Origin: Shewanella electrodiphila
Lineage (GTDB): Bacteria; Pseudomonadota; Gammaproteobacteria; Enterobacterales; Shewanellaceae
DNA length: 64,000 bases
Direction of reading: 5' to 3'
Assembly (NCBI RefSeq): GCF_023283985.1
Contig: NZ_JAKIKU010000003.1
Coordinates: 310,001-374,000, forward strand
Shown here: positions 46,470-55,166 of the stretch, piece after piece
Position numbering within the stretch: the first letter of the stretch is position 1
Layout: the number at the start of each line of letters is the position of its first letter
Notes under the pieces: generated by a model
Database searches by the model: none
What the model saw: only the letters and a program-made list of their open reading frames with translations
Told to the model about the DNA's origin: nothing
Program-made: the position numbers and the translations under genes

Positions 46470-46646
46470 CATAGAGTGTCATAGAACTAACTTCTGATGC
46501 AAGTATTCTGATTATTCTGGTATTATCTCATTTCATTGTAACTCGAATCATGATGAATAAACTCAGATAGTGGTCATAATTAGTCGCAATAAGTGGCTAT
46601 AATATGTCTCAACTTGGATCATTGTTTCGCTGCTCATATTTACTAA

Positions 46647-47297
46647 ATGGATGGTTTTAGCTTTTATATGCCCAAAAATTTAGATCAAGACACTATTATA
46701 TTGTGCCGCTCTTGTGATTTAGCTGTGCAGCGCCGTGCTTTGCCCTCTAATGTTCGTGCACTATGTCCACGTTGTCATACGGCACTGTATGATGTGCCAT
46801 ATTGCTCTTTAAATGGCATGCTTGCCCTATGTATTACAGCCATTCTGTTTTATATCCCTGCTAATTTTCTTCCCGTGCTTGAAATACATTTTTTAGGCAG
46901 TATTCGAGCAACCACAGTTTATGAAAGTGCATTTGCTGTTTGGGTTCAGGGTTACTGGATTGTTGCTGTCGCCGTTATCGCTGCAGCGGTCGTCGCTCCA
47001 GGATTACTTATATTGTCGATATTGCTGCAAATTATCATTGTAAAGCGCCGACTTCATTCAGCTTTTTGGCAACAGACATATCGTAAATTGCTGAAAAACC
47101 ATGGCGTACTTTCTCAATTAACAATGTTAGAAATCTATGTCATTTCTTTTTTAGTCGCAGCATTCAATTTATCTGACTTTTCAGATATCTATTTAGGCAT
47201 GGGCACTTTTTGTTTTGGGATGTTATTTTTGGTTATCCTGTTCTTACAGCGAGAATATAACTTAGAACATATGTGGAGAATGGTTCATGACGAATAA
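46647..47297 (+). CDS. letA: LetA-like PqiA-domain protein, N-terminal half
   Basis: 216 residues, inner-membrane protein of a LetAB-type lipid transport system. A zinc ribbon (C20xxC23, C40xxC43 in LCRSCDLAV and LCPRCHTAL) precedes four helices (about 55-75, 95-125, 160-175, 185-205) of one PqiA domain. In E. coli LetA (YebS) is one 427-residue protein with two such units; here they are separate genes, this being the first. The ATG at 46668 (MPKNLDQDT) is an equally possible start; neither has a strong ribosome site. Overlaps the next gene by 11 bases. Confidence 0.87.
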   Translation: MDGFSFYMPKNLDQDTIILCRSCDLAVQRRALPSNVRALCPRCHTALYDVPYCSLNGMLALCITAILFYIPANFLPVLEIHFLGSIRATTVYESAFAVWVQGYWIVAVAVIAAAVVAPGLLILSILLQIIIVKRRLHSAFWQQTYRKLLKNHGVLSQLTMLEIYVISFLVAAFNLSDFSDIYLGMGTFCFGMLFLVILFLQREYNLEHMWRMVHDE

Positions 47298-48012
47298 TAC
47301 TTCACACTCAACGACTCAAGCGTCAACGTGTACTGAGTCTACAAGTACTGAGACAAAGATGTTGCAAGAAGATAACGCCACTAATAAATCCAATCTTGGC
47401 CAACAAGGTAAAGATATTGGCATGACGCTTTGTGGTACATGTCGCAATATTAACCCTATCGACCAAGGGCGTTGTAGTCGTTGCCATTCTAAAATTCAGC
47501 CGCGCAATTATCAAAGCCTACAGCAAAGCTGGGCATTACTAATTACCGCCGCCATATTATTAATACCCGCTAATATTTACCCAATCACAATGCTAACTAA
47601 CCAAGGCAAAGTGACCTACGACACGATTTTTACTGGCATTGTACATTTGGTTCATTCAGACATGATCCCAATCGCGATTATCGTCTTTACCGCCAGTATT
47701 TTAGTGCCATGGTTAAAGATTGTAGGCTTGGCGATATATTTGTCAGCAATCAGTTTTAATCTTCCCGTTTCAAAAAAGAAGCTCATGGTGGGATTTCATA
47801 TCATTGAGTGGATTGGTCGATGGTCTATGCTTGATTTATTCGTTATTGCTTTAACAGTGGCGGTAGTGAATATGGGACAACTTCTTGATGCAAAACCTGC
47901 ACCTGCAGCAACAGCCTTCGCGCTGGTCATTTTATTGACCCAGTTAGCTGCAAAGGTACTTGATACACGTTTACTTTGGGATCGCTTGGAAAAAAACAAT
48001 GACACGAATTGA
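47287..48012 (+). CDS. letA: LetA-like PqiA-domain protein, C-terminal half
   Basis: 241 residues. A Ser/Thr-rich, probably disordered leader of ~45 residues, a zinc ribbon (C49xxC52, C63xxC66), and a second PqiA domain of four helices with the WALLITAAILLIPANIYPI and ARWSMLDLFVIALTVAVV-like signatures (here IGRWSMLDLFVIALTVA). Together with the preceding gene it rebuilds full LetA. Translationally coupled at both ends: its ATG lies within the end of the first gene and letB starts within its own end. Gene symbol used for both halves. Confidence 0.88.
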   Translation: MTNNTSHSTTQASTCTESTSTETKMLQEDNATNKSNLGQQGKDIGMTLCGTCRNINPIDQGRCSRCHSKIQPRNYQSLQQSWALLITAAILLIPANIYPITMLTNQGKVTYDTIFTGIVHLVHSDMIPIAIIVFTASILVPWLKIVGLAIYLSAISFNLPVSKKKLMVGFHIIEWIGRWSMLDLFVIALTVAVVNMGQLLDAKPAPAATAFALVILLTQLAAKVLDTRLLWDRLEKNNDTN

Positions 48013-50638
48013 ATCACCAAAAGTCGTTAAAAAGAAACTCTTCTCTCCAATTTGGTTACTGCCAATTGTGGCTCTCGTTCTGGGAGCTTGGCTTGGAGTG
48101 AAAAGTATCAAAGAGTCAGGAATTGAAATACAAGTTCATTTCCCCAGTGCCATTGGTATTGATGTTGGTAAAACCTTAGTAAAATACCAAGGATTAACTG
48201 TTGGTAAAGTCACTGACATCAGCCTTGATAAGGACTTATCAGGGGTAAATGTCAAAATTGTGATGGATTATCGCTCTGATCCTTTCCTAAATAAGAACAC
48301 CCTTTTTTGGCTGGTTACGCCAAAAGCCAGTATTACGGGAATTGAAGGGCTAGATACCCTATTTTCAGGAAATTATATTGCGATTGAACCGGGTGATGGT
48401 AGTTCAACATCTGAGTTCATTGCATCCACTGAAGCCCCGTCAATGATCCCCAATGAAGAAGAAGGTATCGTTGTTAAGCTAACGACCCCAACTTTAGGTT
48501 CATTAGATGTAGGCTCTTTAGTGTTTTACCGCCAAGTACCTGTCGGTAAAGTCGTTAATTATCGCTTGATAGACAGTGACACTATTATCATTAGCACGTT
48601 TATTGAGCAGCAGTATGCTCACCTTGTTAACCAGAATTCGCAATTTTGGAATGTGTCAGGACTTAAAATTGATGCCTCACTTTCTGGTATAAAAGTAAAT
48701 ACTGAAAGTTTAGCGTCATTGCTCGCTGGCGGGATTAGTTTTAACTCTGATATTAAAGCGGACAAAGCAATCACCGGCGATAATTACGTTTTATATCCAG
48801 ATGAAGAAAGCGCTGTAAAAGGGGTTGAGTTTGTATTAACAGCAGATAATGCCGATGAGATTAACCAAGGCTCTGCATTGGTATATCGCGGTATTGAAGT
48901 CGGTAAGATTCATCAAACTCAACTGACTGAAAATGGCGTTAAGTTTTCAGCTAAGTTTGATATTGAATATCAACACCTTTTAAATGCTGATAGTCAGTTT
49001 TGGGTAGCGGGTGCTGATATTTCAATGGATGGAGTTAAGCATGTTAGTCGCTTACTGACAGGTAGCGTCGTTAATGTACTTCCTGGTGTATCTGACGAAA
49101 CCTTACCTGAGAAATTTACATTACTTGAGCAATCACCAGACTTATTGAATGACAGTAAACTCAAGATCCAGCTCAGCTCTGATGAGCATAGTGGTCTCAC
49201 TGCAGGGGCTGAAGTTCGATACAAACAAATGCCAATTGGTGAGATCACTCGAGTGACCTTTACTAAAGACTTTAGTGGCGTTGAGTACCAAGTAGAGATC
49301 CTGCCAGAATATAAAGGTCTTATCACTACCGATAGTCATTTTGTGTCTGAATCAGCATTAACCATAGATGCTTCACTCGATGGTGTTAGTGTGACCACCC
49401 GTGACTTAAACACTGTTATAGCCGGTGCAGTTTCATTAGTCAGAGGCAAAACCAAAGCGTTAGTAAGAGCAAATAGCCAATTTGCACTTTACCGTTCAAC
49501 AGATCATGCTACTGCGACATTAAGTAAAAATAGTGTCACCACGCTAACCCTTGACAGTATCGATGGCGCAGGCCTTTCAGACGGCTCACCGATTTATTAT
49601 AAAAAAATGCAAATCGGTAAAGTAACTGAAGTTAATTGGAATAATAAAACAGACCAGTTTTCTATTAGCGTCGCAATTCAAAATAAATTTAGTCAGCTAA
49701 TACGAGATAATAGTGTCTTCTGGCGTAATGATGCTGCCAATATTAATGCGAGTTTATCCGGTGTTGAAGTGAATGTGGCGCCACTTGAGGGTGCGCTAAA
49801 AGGCAGTTTAAGTTTAGGGCTGTTAAGTGATGAGCTAATCGGAAATCAACAAAGATTATACGATTCAAAAGAGCTAGCCTTGAAACAAGCGCAAACGATT
49901 ACGTTAGTTTTACCTGCTGAAGCAAAAGTAGCAGCTAAAGCCGCGATTCGATTTCAAGGGCATCTGATTGGTGTCGTTCAGCAAGTAAAGCTTAACCAAG
50001 ATCTTAATACATTAACGGCAAGCGCTTATTTATATGGAGAGTATGCAGGTCACTTCACTAAAGCTGATACAGAATACTTTATTGTCGATGCGCAAATTTC
50101 ATTAGCAGGCATTAAAGCGCCTGAAACCTTGATAACAGGTCCATATATCGGTGTGATACCCGGTAAAGTCAGCGATGCTATAGATACTTTTGAAGCTCAT
50201 TTATCAGCTCGTTATGATGCTGACATTGAAGATGATGCTTTAACGCTCATACTTGAAGATAGCCAACTGGGTTCGATAAAAGTGGGCACGCCAATATTCT
50301 TTAGAGGTATTTCAATCGGTCAAGTTGATGGTTATACATTGTCGGATAACGGCAACAAAGTCTTAATGTATTCACACATTGAAAAGCAATACACCCACCT
50401 AGTGAACCAAAGCAGTCGTTTTTGGGATGCTTCTGGTATTAAATTAGAAGTGGGTATTTTCTCTGGTGCGCAAATTGAAACGGGTTCACTAGAAACATTA
50501 CTGTCAGGTGGTATATCAGTTGTTACTGAGGATGTGACTTCAGAGCAGAATAAACTATCAGATAATAGCCGTTTTGATCTTTATAACAAGATGAAAGAAG
50601 AATGGCGCAGATGGCAGCCTGAACAGGTAAAGCCATAA
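47999..50638 (+). CDS. letB: MCE-domain lipid transport tunnel protein LetB (YebT)
   Basis: 879 residues from ATG 47999, against 877 for E. coli LetB. One N-terminal inner-membrane helix (PIWLLPIVALVLGAWLGV) then seven MCE domains starting near residues 44, 158, 276, 388, 514, 634 and 749, each with the pattern G..L.YRG..VG.V. E. coli LetB stacks seven hexameric MCE rings into a hydrophobic tunnel bridging the periplasm; domain number and length are the same here. Overlaps letA by 14 bases. Ends at a perfect palindromic terminator. Confidence 0.96.
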   Translation: MTRIESPKVVKKKLFSPIWLLPIVALVLGAWLGVKSIKESGIEIQVHFPSAIGIDVGKTLVKYQGLTVGKVTDISLDKDLSGVNVKIVMDYRSDPFLNKNTLFWLVTPKASITGIEGLDTLFSGNYIAIEPGDGSSTSEFIASTEAPSMIPNEEEGIVVKLTTPTLGSLDVGSLVFYRQVPVGKVVNYRLIDSDTIIISTFIEQQYAHLVNQNSQFWNVSGLKIDASLSGIKVNTESLASLLAGGISFNSDIKADKAITGDNYVLYPDEESAVKGVEFVLTADNADEINQGSALVYRGIEVGKIHQTQLTENGVKFSAKFDIEYQHLLNADSQFWVAGADISMDGVKHVSRLLTGSVVNVLPGVSDETLPEKFTLLEQSPDLLNDSKLKIQLSSDEHSGLTAGAEVRYKQMPIGEITRVTFTKDFSGVEYQVEILPEYKGLITTDSHFVSESALTIDASLDGVSVTTRDLNTVIAGAVSLVRGKTKALVRANSQFALYRSTDHATATLSKNSVTTLTLDSIDGAGLSDGSPIYYKKMQIGKVTEVNWNNKTDQFSISVAIQNKFSQLIRDNSVFWRNDAANINASLSGVEVNVAPLEGALKGSLSLGLLSDELIGNQQRLYDSKELALKQAQTITLVLPAEAKVAAKAAIRFQGHLIGVVQQVKLNQDLNTLTASAYLYGEYAGHFTKADTEYFIVDAQISLAGIKAPETLITGPYIGVIPGKVSDAIDTFEAHLSARYDADIEDDALTLILEDSQLGSIKVGTPIFFRGISIGQVDGYTLSDNGNKVLMYSHIEKQYTHLVNQSSRFWDASGIKLEVGIFSGAQIETGSLETLLSGGISVVTEDVTSEQNKLSDNSRFDLYNKMKEEWRRWQPEQVKP

Positions 50639-50650
50639 AATGTTCAATCC

Positions 50651-50678
50651 AAAAAAGTCGGCATATGCCGACTTTTTT
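50651..50678. terminator. Bidirectional terminator letB / SpmAB
   Basis: Perfect 28-base palindrome, AAAAAAGTCGGCAT and its complement, with T runs on both strands; serves letB on the plus strand and the converging SpmAB-like gene on the minus strand. Confidence 0.93.
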
Positions 50679-50742
50679 ATTGAGCAAATGTAATATGAGT
50701 CAGCAGATATGATGACTCTACCCTTATGGCTCCTTTAAGTCT

Positions 50743-51969
50743 TTATCCGTAAAACCAGTAACAAACCCCAATAGCAGCCATGATACCGCCGACATCAGCA
50801 GCTAAACCACAGCCAAGCGCATGGCGACTATTTCGAATGCCAACAGAGCCAAAATATACCGCGAGAACATAAAATGTAGTTTCTGTGCTGCCTTGAAAAA
50901 TAGCTGATAATCGCCCAGCAAATGAATCAACACCATGGTGGTCCATCGTTTCAAGCATCATTGCTCTTGCTCCTGAGCCACTAAAAGGCTTCATTAATGC
51001 TGTCGGCATCGCATCAACAAATCGGTTATCAAAGCCGAATAAGGTCACTAAGCTTGATAAACCCTGTAAAGCGAAATCTAACGCGCCTGAAGCCCTTAAT
51101 AACCCTATTGCCAATAACATCGCCAATAAGTAAGGGATCAGCATAATAGCTTGGGAAAAGCCGCCTTTAGCGCCTTCTACAAACTCATCATATATGGCAA
51201 CCTTTCTATAACCAGCAATCAGTATAAAACTTAAAATTAGCACCAGTAAAATACCGTTACCTATGGCGGTAGATAAAGTGCCAATAGCCTCAACTGATAA
51301 AGTCATTAAATAAAATACACTGGCAATAAGCACACTGATTAAGGTTGCACCGTAAGCAAGCACAACACTATTTAATAAAGAGATACGTTGCACAATAGCC
51401 ACAACTGACAGCCCCACTAAAGTTGATGCAACTGTGGCAAGTAAAATGGGTAAGAAAACATCTGCGGGGGCAGCAGCGCCTTGTTGAGCACGATATAAAA
51501 ATACTGTTACAGGCACTAATGTTACAGAAGAAGTATTGAGTACTAAGAACAAAATTTGCGCATTGGTCGCAACGCTTTTTTCGGGGTTTAAACTCTGTAA
51601 GTCATGCATCGCCTTAAGGCCAAGTGGAGTTGCAGCATTATCAAGTCCTAGCATATTTGCAGTTAAGTTCATCGACATACTGCCATAAGCTGGGTGTCCT
51701 CTTGGCACTTCAGGCATCAACTTGGATAATAACGGCTCGAACAATCGTGCAAACACCGCTACAACACCCGCCTTCTCACCCACTTGCATCAAGCCCATCC
51801 AGAGCGCCAACACACCAATGAGTCCAATTGAGATCTCAGCAGCAAGTTTCGCACTACTAAAAATCGCATTGACTGAGTCACTCAGCACTTCAACATGGCC
51901 ATTAAATAGTTGCACAATGATGGCAATAGCTGCCGTTATAAAGAACAATAACCAAACTCGATTCAGCAC
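50743..51969 (-). CDS. Fused SpmA-SpmB (nucleoside-recognition/Gate domain) membrane protein
   Basis: 408 residues, about ten transmembrane helices. The first half carries the SpmA signature (MNLTANMLGLDNAATPLGLKAM and NTSSVTLVPVTVF), the second the SpmB signature (PFSGSGARAMMLE, FQGSTETTFYVLAVYFGSVG). In Bacillus these are separate spore maturation proteins; in Gram-negative bacteria the fusion is common and its role unknown (Gate domain, possible transporter). The start is GTG 51969 with GGAG seven bases upstream. Inserted on the opposite strand between letB and rsmF, which adjoin in E. coli. Confidence 0.88.
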   Translation of the reverse strand: MLNRVWLLFFITAAIAIIVQLFNGHVEVLSDSVNAIFSSAKLAAEISIGLIGVLALWMGLMQVGEKAGVVAVFARLFEPLLSKLMPEVPRGHPAYGSMSMNLTANMLGLDNAATPLGLKAMHDLQSLNPEKSVATNAQILFLVLNTSSVTLVPVTVFLYRAQQGAAAPADVFLPILLATVASTLVGLSVVAIVQRISLLNSVVLAYGATLISVLIASVFYLMTLSVEAIGTLSTAIGNGILLVLILSFILIAGYRKVAIYDEFVEGAKGGFSQAIMLIPYLLAMLLAIGLLRASGALDFALQGLSSLVTLFGFDNRFVDAMPTALMKPFSGSGARAMMLETMDHHGVDSFAGRLSAIFQGSTETTFYVLAVYFGSVGIRNSRHALGCGLAADVGGIMAAIGVCYWFYG

Positions 51970-52105
51970 TTAATACTCCATCATTATGACCAATGCTAAC
52001 CCGTTTAGAACTGATGCTTAGTCCACGGGGATAACCTAACTCTTGTTAATGCATGATATAATCTATTTCATTATTACACAGTTGTTTTTATCGAAATATT
52101 TTACT

Positions 52106-53557
52106 ATGGCTCAAATTAATCCAGATTACCTCACCCACATTGCCGCAGAACTTCCAAAACATCTTGATATGGAAGAGTTTGTTGCAGCTTGTCATCGCCC
52201 TTTAAGAAAATCTATACGCATTAATACGCTAAAGATTTCAATAGCCGACTTTAAACAGGTTATGTATTCAAAAGGCTGGGAATTTGAACCTATTCCATGG
52301 TGTAAAGAAGGTTTTTGGATAACCCATAACGAAAACCAACAACCTGGCAATTGTGTAGAACATATTCAAGGGCTTTTTTATATTCAAGAAGCCAGTTCAA
52401 TGTTGCCGCCAGAAGCATTATTTAACGATTTAGGCACCAATGAAACTTATCAAGCGGATATTGTTTTAGATGTTGCTTCCGCCCCTGGCTCTAAAACAAC
52501 CCAGCTTGCCGCATTAATGAACAACCAAGGCTTACTGATAGCCAATGAATACTCATCTAGCCGCGTTAAAATTTTGCATGCCAATGTACAACGCATGGGG
52601 GTCCGTCAAACAGCATTAACCCATTTTGACGGCAAGGTATTCGGTGAATATCTTTACGAAAAGTTTGATGCCATTTTGCTAGATGCCCCCTGTGGTGGTG
52701 AAGGCACAGTACGCAAAGATGTAAATGCATTGAAAAATTGGCAACTCGACGATGTCACAGACATTGCAGAAACCCAGAAACAACTTATTGAATCAGCCTT
52801 TTTAGCATTAAAGCCCGGTGGCGCTTTAGTTTATTCAACTTGTACACTAAGCCAAATTGAAAACCAGCAAATTTGTCACTATATCCAGCAGCAATACCCC
52901 GAAGCAGTGAAATTCGCCTCATTAAATAATTTATTCGCAGGCGCTGAGCAAGCCTGTACAGAAGAAGGTTTTCTACATGTTTGGCCACAAATATTTGACA
53001 GCGAAGGCTTCTTTGTCGCTAAAATCATCAAGACCGCATCTGTACCTCGCTTGAAGAAATGCCCCAAACAACAGCGAAACTTCCCGTTTGTTTCAGCTAA
53101 CCCAACGCAGACCATAGCCGTTTCTGAGTATTTTTGTCAGAGCTTCAACATCAGCTTACCTAAGCAATATAACGTTATGATCCGCGACGATGAATATTGG
53201 TTATTTCCAGAGCAATTCAGCCATTTTATCGGCTTAATGCGTTTTCAACGCATTGGATTTAAACTGGCTGACGTAATGAAAAAAGGTTTTAAAGCTAAAC
53301 ATGAAGCCATTATCGCCTTAAGTGACTTTATTGAAAATCAAGATAGCGTTATTGAGCTTAATCGTCAGCAAGCTATTGAGTTTTTGATGGGACGCGATAT
53401 TCCAACCAATGAAGTTAACGGCTTAGATATAACCCCTGCTGGTGAAATGATAGTAAGCTTTCATCACAAGCCATTGGGCGTAGTAAAACACTTAGGTCAC
53501 CGCCTGAAGAATAATTTACCGAGAGAATTGGTCAAAGATAAAATCGAATCAGTCTAA
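52106..53557 (+). CDS. rsmF: 16S rRNA (cytosine-1407-C5) methyltransferase RsmF
   Basis: 483 residues from ATG 52106 (E. coli RsmF 479, begins MAQ as here); the frame is open 21 codons further but those are hydrophobic and not conserved. NOL1/NOP2/Sun fold: SAM motif LDVASAPGSKTTQLAAL, LLDAPCGGEGTVRKD (C196 for product release) and YSTCTLSQIENQQI (C246 the nucleophile). The C-terminal PUA-like domain is present (LGVVKHLGHRLKNNLPREL). Followed, as in the E. coli neighbourhood, by the sdsR sRNA. Confidence 0.96.
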   Translation: MAQINPDYLTHIAAELPKHLDMEEFVAACHRPLRKSIRINTLKISIADFKQVMYSKGWEFEPIPWCKEGFWITHNENQQPGNCVEHIQGLFYIQEASSMLPPEALFNDLGTNETYQADIVLDVASAPGSKTTQLAALMNNQGLLIANEYSSSRVKILHANVQRMGVRQTALTHFDGKVFGEYLYEKFDAILLDAPCGGEGTVRKDVNALKNWQLDDVTDIAETQKQLIESAFLALKPGGALVYSTCTLSQIENQQICHYIQQQYPEAVKFASLNNLFAGAEQACTEEGFLHVWPQIFDSEGFFVAKIIKTASVPRLKKCPKQQRNFPFVSANPTQTIAVSEYFCQSFNISLPKQYNVMIRDDEYWLFPEQFSHFIGLMRFQRIGFKLADVMKKGFKAKHEAIIALSDFIENQDSVIELNRQQAIEFLMGRDIPTNEVNGLDITPAGEMIVSFHHKPLGVVKHLGHRLKNNLPRELVKDKIESV

Positions 53558-53813
53558 AATTAGGCGTTAAAGTGAGCATTAAAGTTAAAATCATCCAAAA
53601 GTTAAACAGCTTTAATAGGCTAATTTCGCTAGTGATTTAAGCAGTATTAGTTAAATATGACGATTTATATACGTTAAACATTCATTTATAGCGCATTAAT
53701 TGTGCAATATAGAAATACACAACTATAATTTACTCAGACGTGTTTAATTAAAGACTTTTGTAGCAAGAATTGAATGTTGGGAATAAGCGGGAATAACGCC
53801 TTATTCTCATAAC
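53558..53813. other. Region between rsmF and sdsR
   Basis: About 256 AT-rich bases. A CTATAAT hexamer at 53723-53729 could be a promoter for a longer precursor. GAATAAGCG and CGCCTTATTC form an imperfect dyad at about 53781-53807, over the predicted sdsR promoter. No gene seen. Confidence 0.45.
53802..53807 (+). promoter_or_regulatory. Predicted -10 of sdsR
   Basis: TATTCT at 53802-53807, seven bases before the G at 53814 taken as the start. In E. coli this promoter is sigma-S dependent; no consensus -35 is expected or seen. Assigned from spacing to the conserved RNA body. Confidence 0.4.
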
Positions 53814-53925
53814 GGTTTACTGAGAGTTTACTGAGAGACAACTCTCAACAGTAGCGCAAGGCTCTTTTCAATAAGAGCCATTCCCCTAGACCCAGAACAA
53901 TTGGATAGTTTTGGGTCTTTTTTTT
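53814..53925 (+). ncRNA. sdsR: SdsR (RyeB) small regulatory RNA
   Basis: About 112 nt, close to the 104 nt of E. coli SdsR. The body shares TAGCGCAaGGCTCT, AAGAGCCATTcCCCTaGACC and a Rho-independent terminator with the E. coli RNA as I remember it. Folding: hairpin GGCTCTT-N6-AAGAGCC at 53860-53879, a single-stranded ATTCCCCT, then an 11-bp terminator stem (53888-53898 with 53908-53918, one G-U) and seven further T. The 5' part has an imperfect GAGAGT/ACTCTC stem. Location downstream of rsmF agrees with the E. coli locus. SdsR is an Hfq-dependent, sigma-S-controlled sRNA repressing porin and mismatch-repair mRNAs. The 5' end is approximate. Confidence 0.8.
53888..53925 (+). terminator. Terminator of sdsR
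   Basis: Stem AGACCCAGAAC / GTTTTGGGTCT with 9-base loop and T tail 53918-53925. It lies 330 bases past rsmF, too far to be that gene's own terminator, and has no T run on the other strand. Confidence 0.93.
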
Positions 53926-53994
53926 ACCTGTAGTTTAATAGAGCAAACCTAATGATTAACGAATGTCGTTAGAATCTTGTCGCTAAAAATAACT

Positions 53995-54783
53995 CTATCG
54001 GCCAATTAATTTGGCAGCATCGGTGAATAGGTTGAAGAAGTTTTCCGAGGTGTAATGAGCTAAATCTTCATATTTTTCACCACGTAGCTCAGCGACAAAC
54101 TCTGCGACATCGCGAACATAAGCCGGTTGATTTTCTTTGCCGCGATGTGGAACAGGTGCTAGATAAGGCGAATCTGTTTCTACCAATAGCCTATCTTGTG
54201 GGACTTGGCGAATAACACTTCGAAGTTCACCTGCGTTTTTAAAAGTGACAATACCTGAAACTGAAATATAAAAACCTAAATCAATCGCCGCTTTTGCCAT
54301 TTCCCAATTTTCAGTGAAACAGTGTAATACGCCACCCACTTTATCCGCATTGCCTGCTTTTAACATGGCAATGGTATCTTCACGTGCATCTCGAGTATGA
54401 ACGATCAAGGGTTTATTCACATCAACAGCTAATGCAATTTGTTGTTCAAAACATTGCTGTTGAAGTGTTTTAGTTTCTGGGGCGTAAAAATAATCAAGAC
54501 CAGTTTCACCAATTGCTACCACTTTTTTATCAGTGGCAAATTGTTTGATTTCTTCAACATTTAAACCGTCTTGAACATCTAAAGGGTGAACACCAGAAGA
54601 AAGGAAGACATTATCAAATTGCGCCATTTTTTCGCGCATAGATTCGAAACCTTGCTGACGCACATTGACGCACAGTAGGTAATCTACGCCACGAGATTTA
54701 GCACCATCAATAATGGCTTGTAAACTAGGTTGATCAGGTGCCGCTTTTAAACGGTCTAAGTGGCAATGAGAGTCGATTAACAT
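53995..54783 (-). CDS. ycfH: TatD family metal-dependent DNase/hydrolase (YcfH)
   Basis: 262 residues, TIM-barrel metallohydrolase. Metal ligands: DSHCHLD at the N-terminus (His6, His8), Glu in AIGETGLDYFY, His in LIVHTRDA, His in GVLHCFTEN, and Asp in LVETDSPYLAP. TatD relatives act as 3'-5' exonucleases or D-aminoacyl-type hydrolases; the exact substrate of YcfH is not settled. Last gene of the pabC-mltG-tmk-holB-pilZ-ycfH operon, 44 bases after the PilZ gene. Confidence 0.95.
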   Translation of the reverse strand: MLIDSHCHLDRLKAAPDQPSLQAIIDGAKSRGVDYLLCVNVRQQGFESMREKMAQFDNVFLSSGVHPLDVQDGLNVEEIKQFATDKKVVAIGETGLDYFYAPETKTLQQQCFEQQIALAVDVNKPLIVHTRDAREDTIAMLKAGNADKVGGVLHCFTENWEMAKAAIDLGFYISVSGIVTFKNAGELRSVIRQVPQDRLLVETDSPYLAPVPHRGKENQPAYVRDVAEFVAELRGEKYEDLAHYTSENFFNLFTDAAKLIGR

Positions 54784-54827
54784 GGGAATTCTATCAAAAG
54801 CTAAAATAAGCCAGCAAGAATACCTAG

Positions 54828-55154
54828 CTACATTGTGCAGGTCAAATCACTTGAAGAAAGTTCGCTCGAAAGTAACTTTTCAATGTGATGTTTATGACTT
54901 TCGGGATCGGTTTTAATTTTAACCCCTATCCCTGCAGGTCTGCCACCAGAAGCGCCTAATGGGTTAATCCAAACCACCACACCTTTAAAGTCAGTCATTT
55001 GTGATGTTCCAGGTAACTTATACGATATCGACAACTCTTGGCCTAAAAAGTGGCTTTCTGTTGTTGAAATAAATAAACCCGCAGGCTTAATAAAAGGCAT
55101 ATAAGCTCTGTACAACTGGTGCAGAGTATCAAAATTTACAACAAGATCGGTCAT
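54828..55154 (-). CDS. PilZ domain protein
   Basis: 108 residues covering one PilZ beta-barrel: the FIKPAGLFISTTESHFLGQELSISYKLP start, VVVWINP and GIGVKIK. The c-di-GMP-binding RxxxR is missing at the N-terminus and the D/NxSxxG motif is replaced by GLFIST, as in the non-binding PilZ proper of type IV pilus systems (Pseudomonas PilZ sits in the same holB-pilZ-tatD context). Probable pilus assembly or signalling partner. Twelve bases from holB. Absent from the E. coli operon. Confidence 0.9.
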   Translation of the reverse strand: MTDLVVNFDTLHQLYRAYMPFIKPAGLFISTTESHFLGQELSISYKLPGTSQMTDFKGVVVWINPLGASGGRPAGIGVKIKTDPESHKHHIEKLLSSELSSSDLTCTM

Positions 55155-55166
55155 AATCTCAGTCTA

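Noticed and set aside
53820..53850. Direct repeat TTTACTGAGAG as an independent element
   Set aside because: It belongs to the 5' part of the SdsR transcript, where GAGAGT pairs with ACTCTC.
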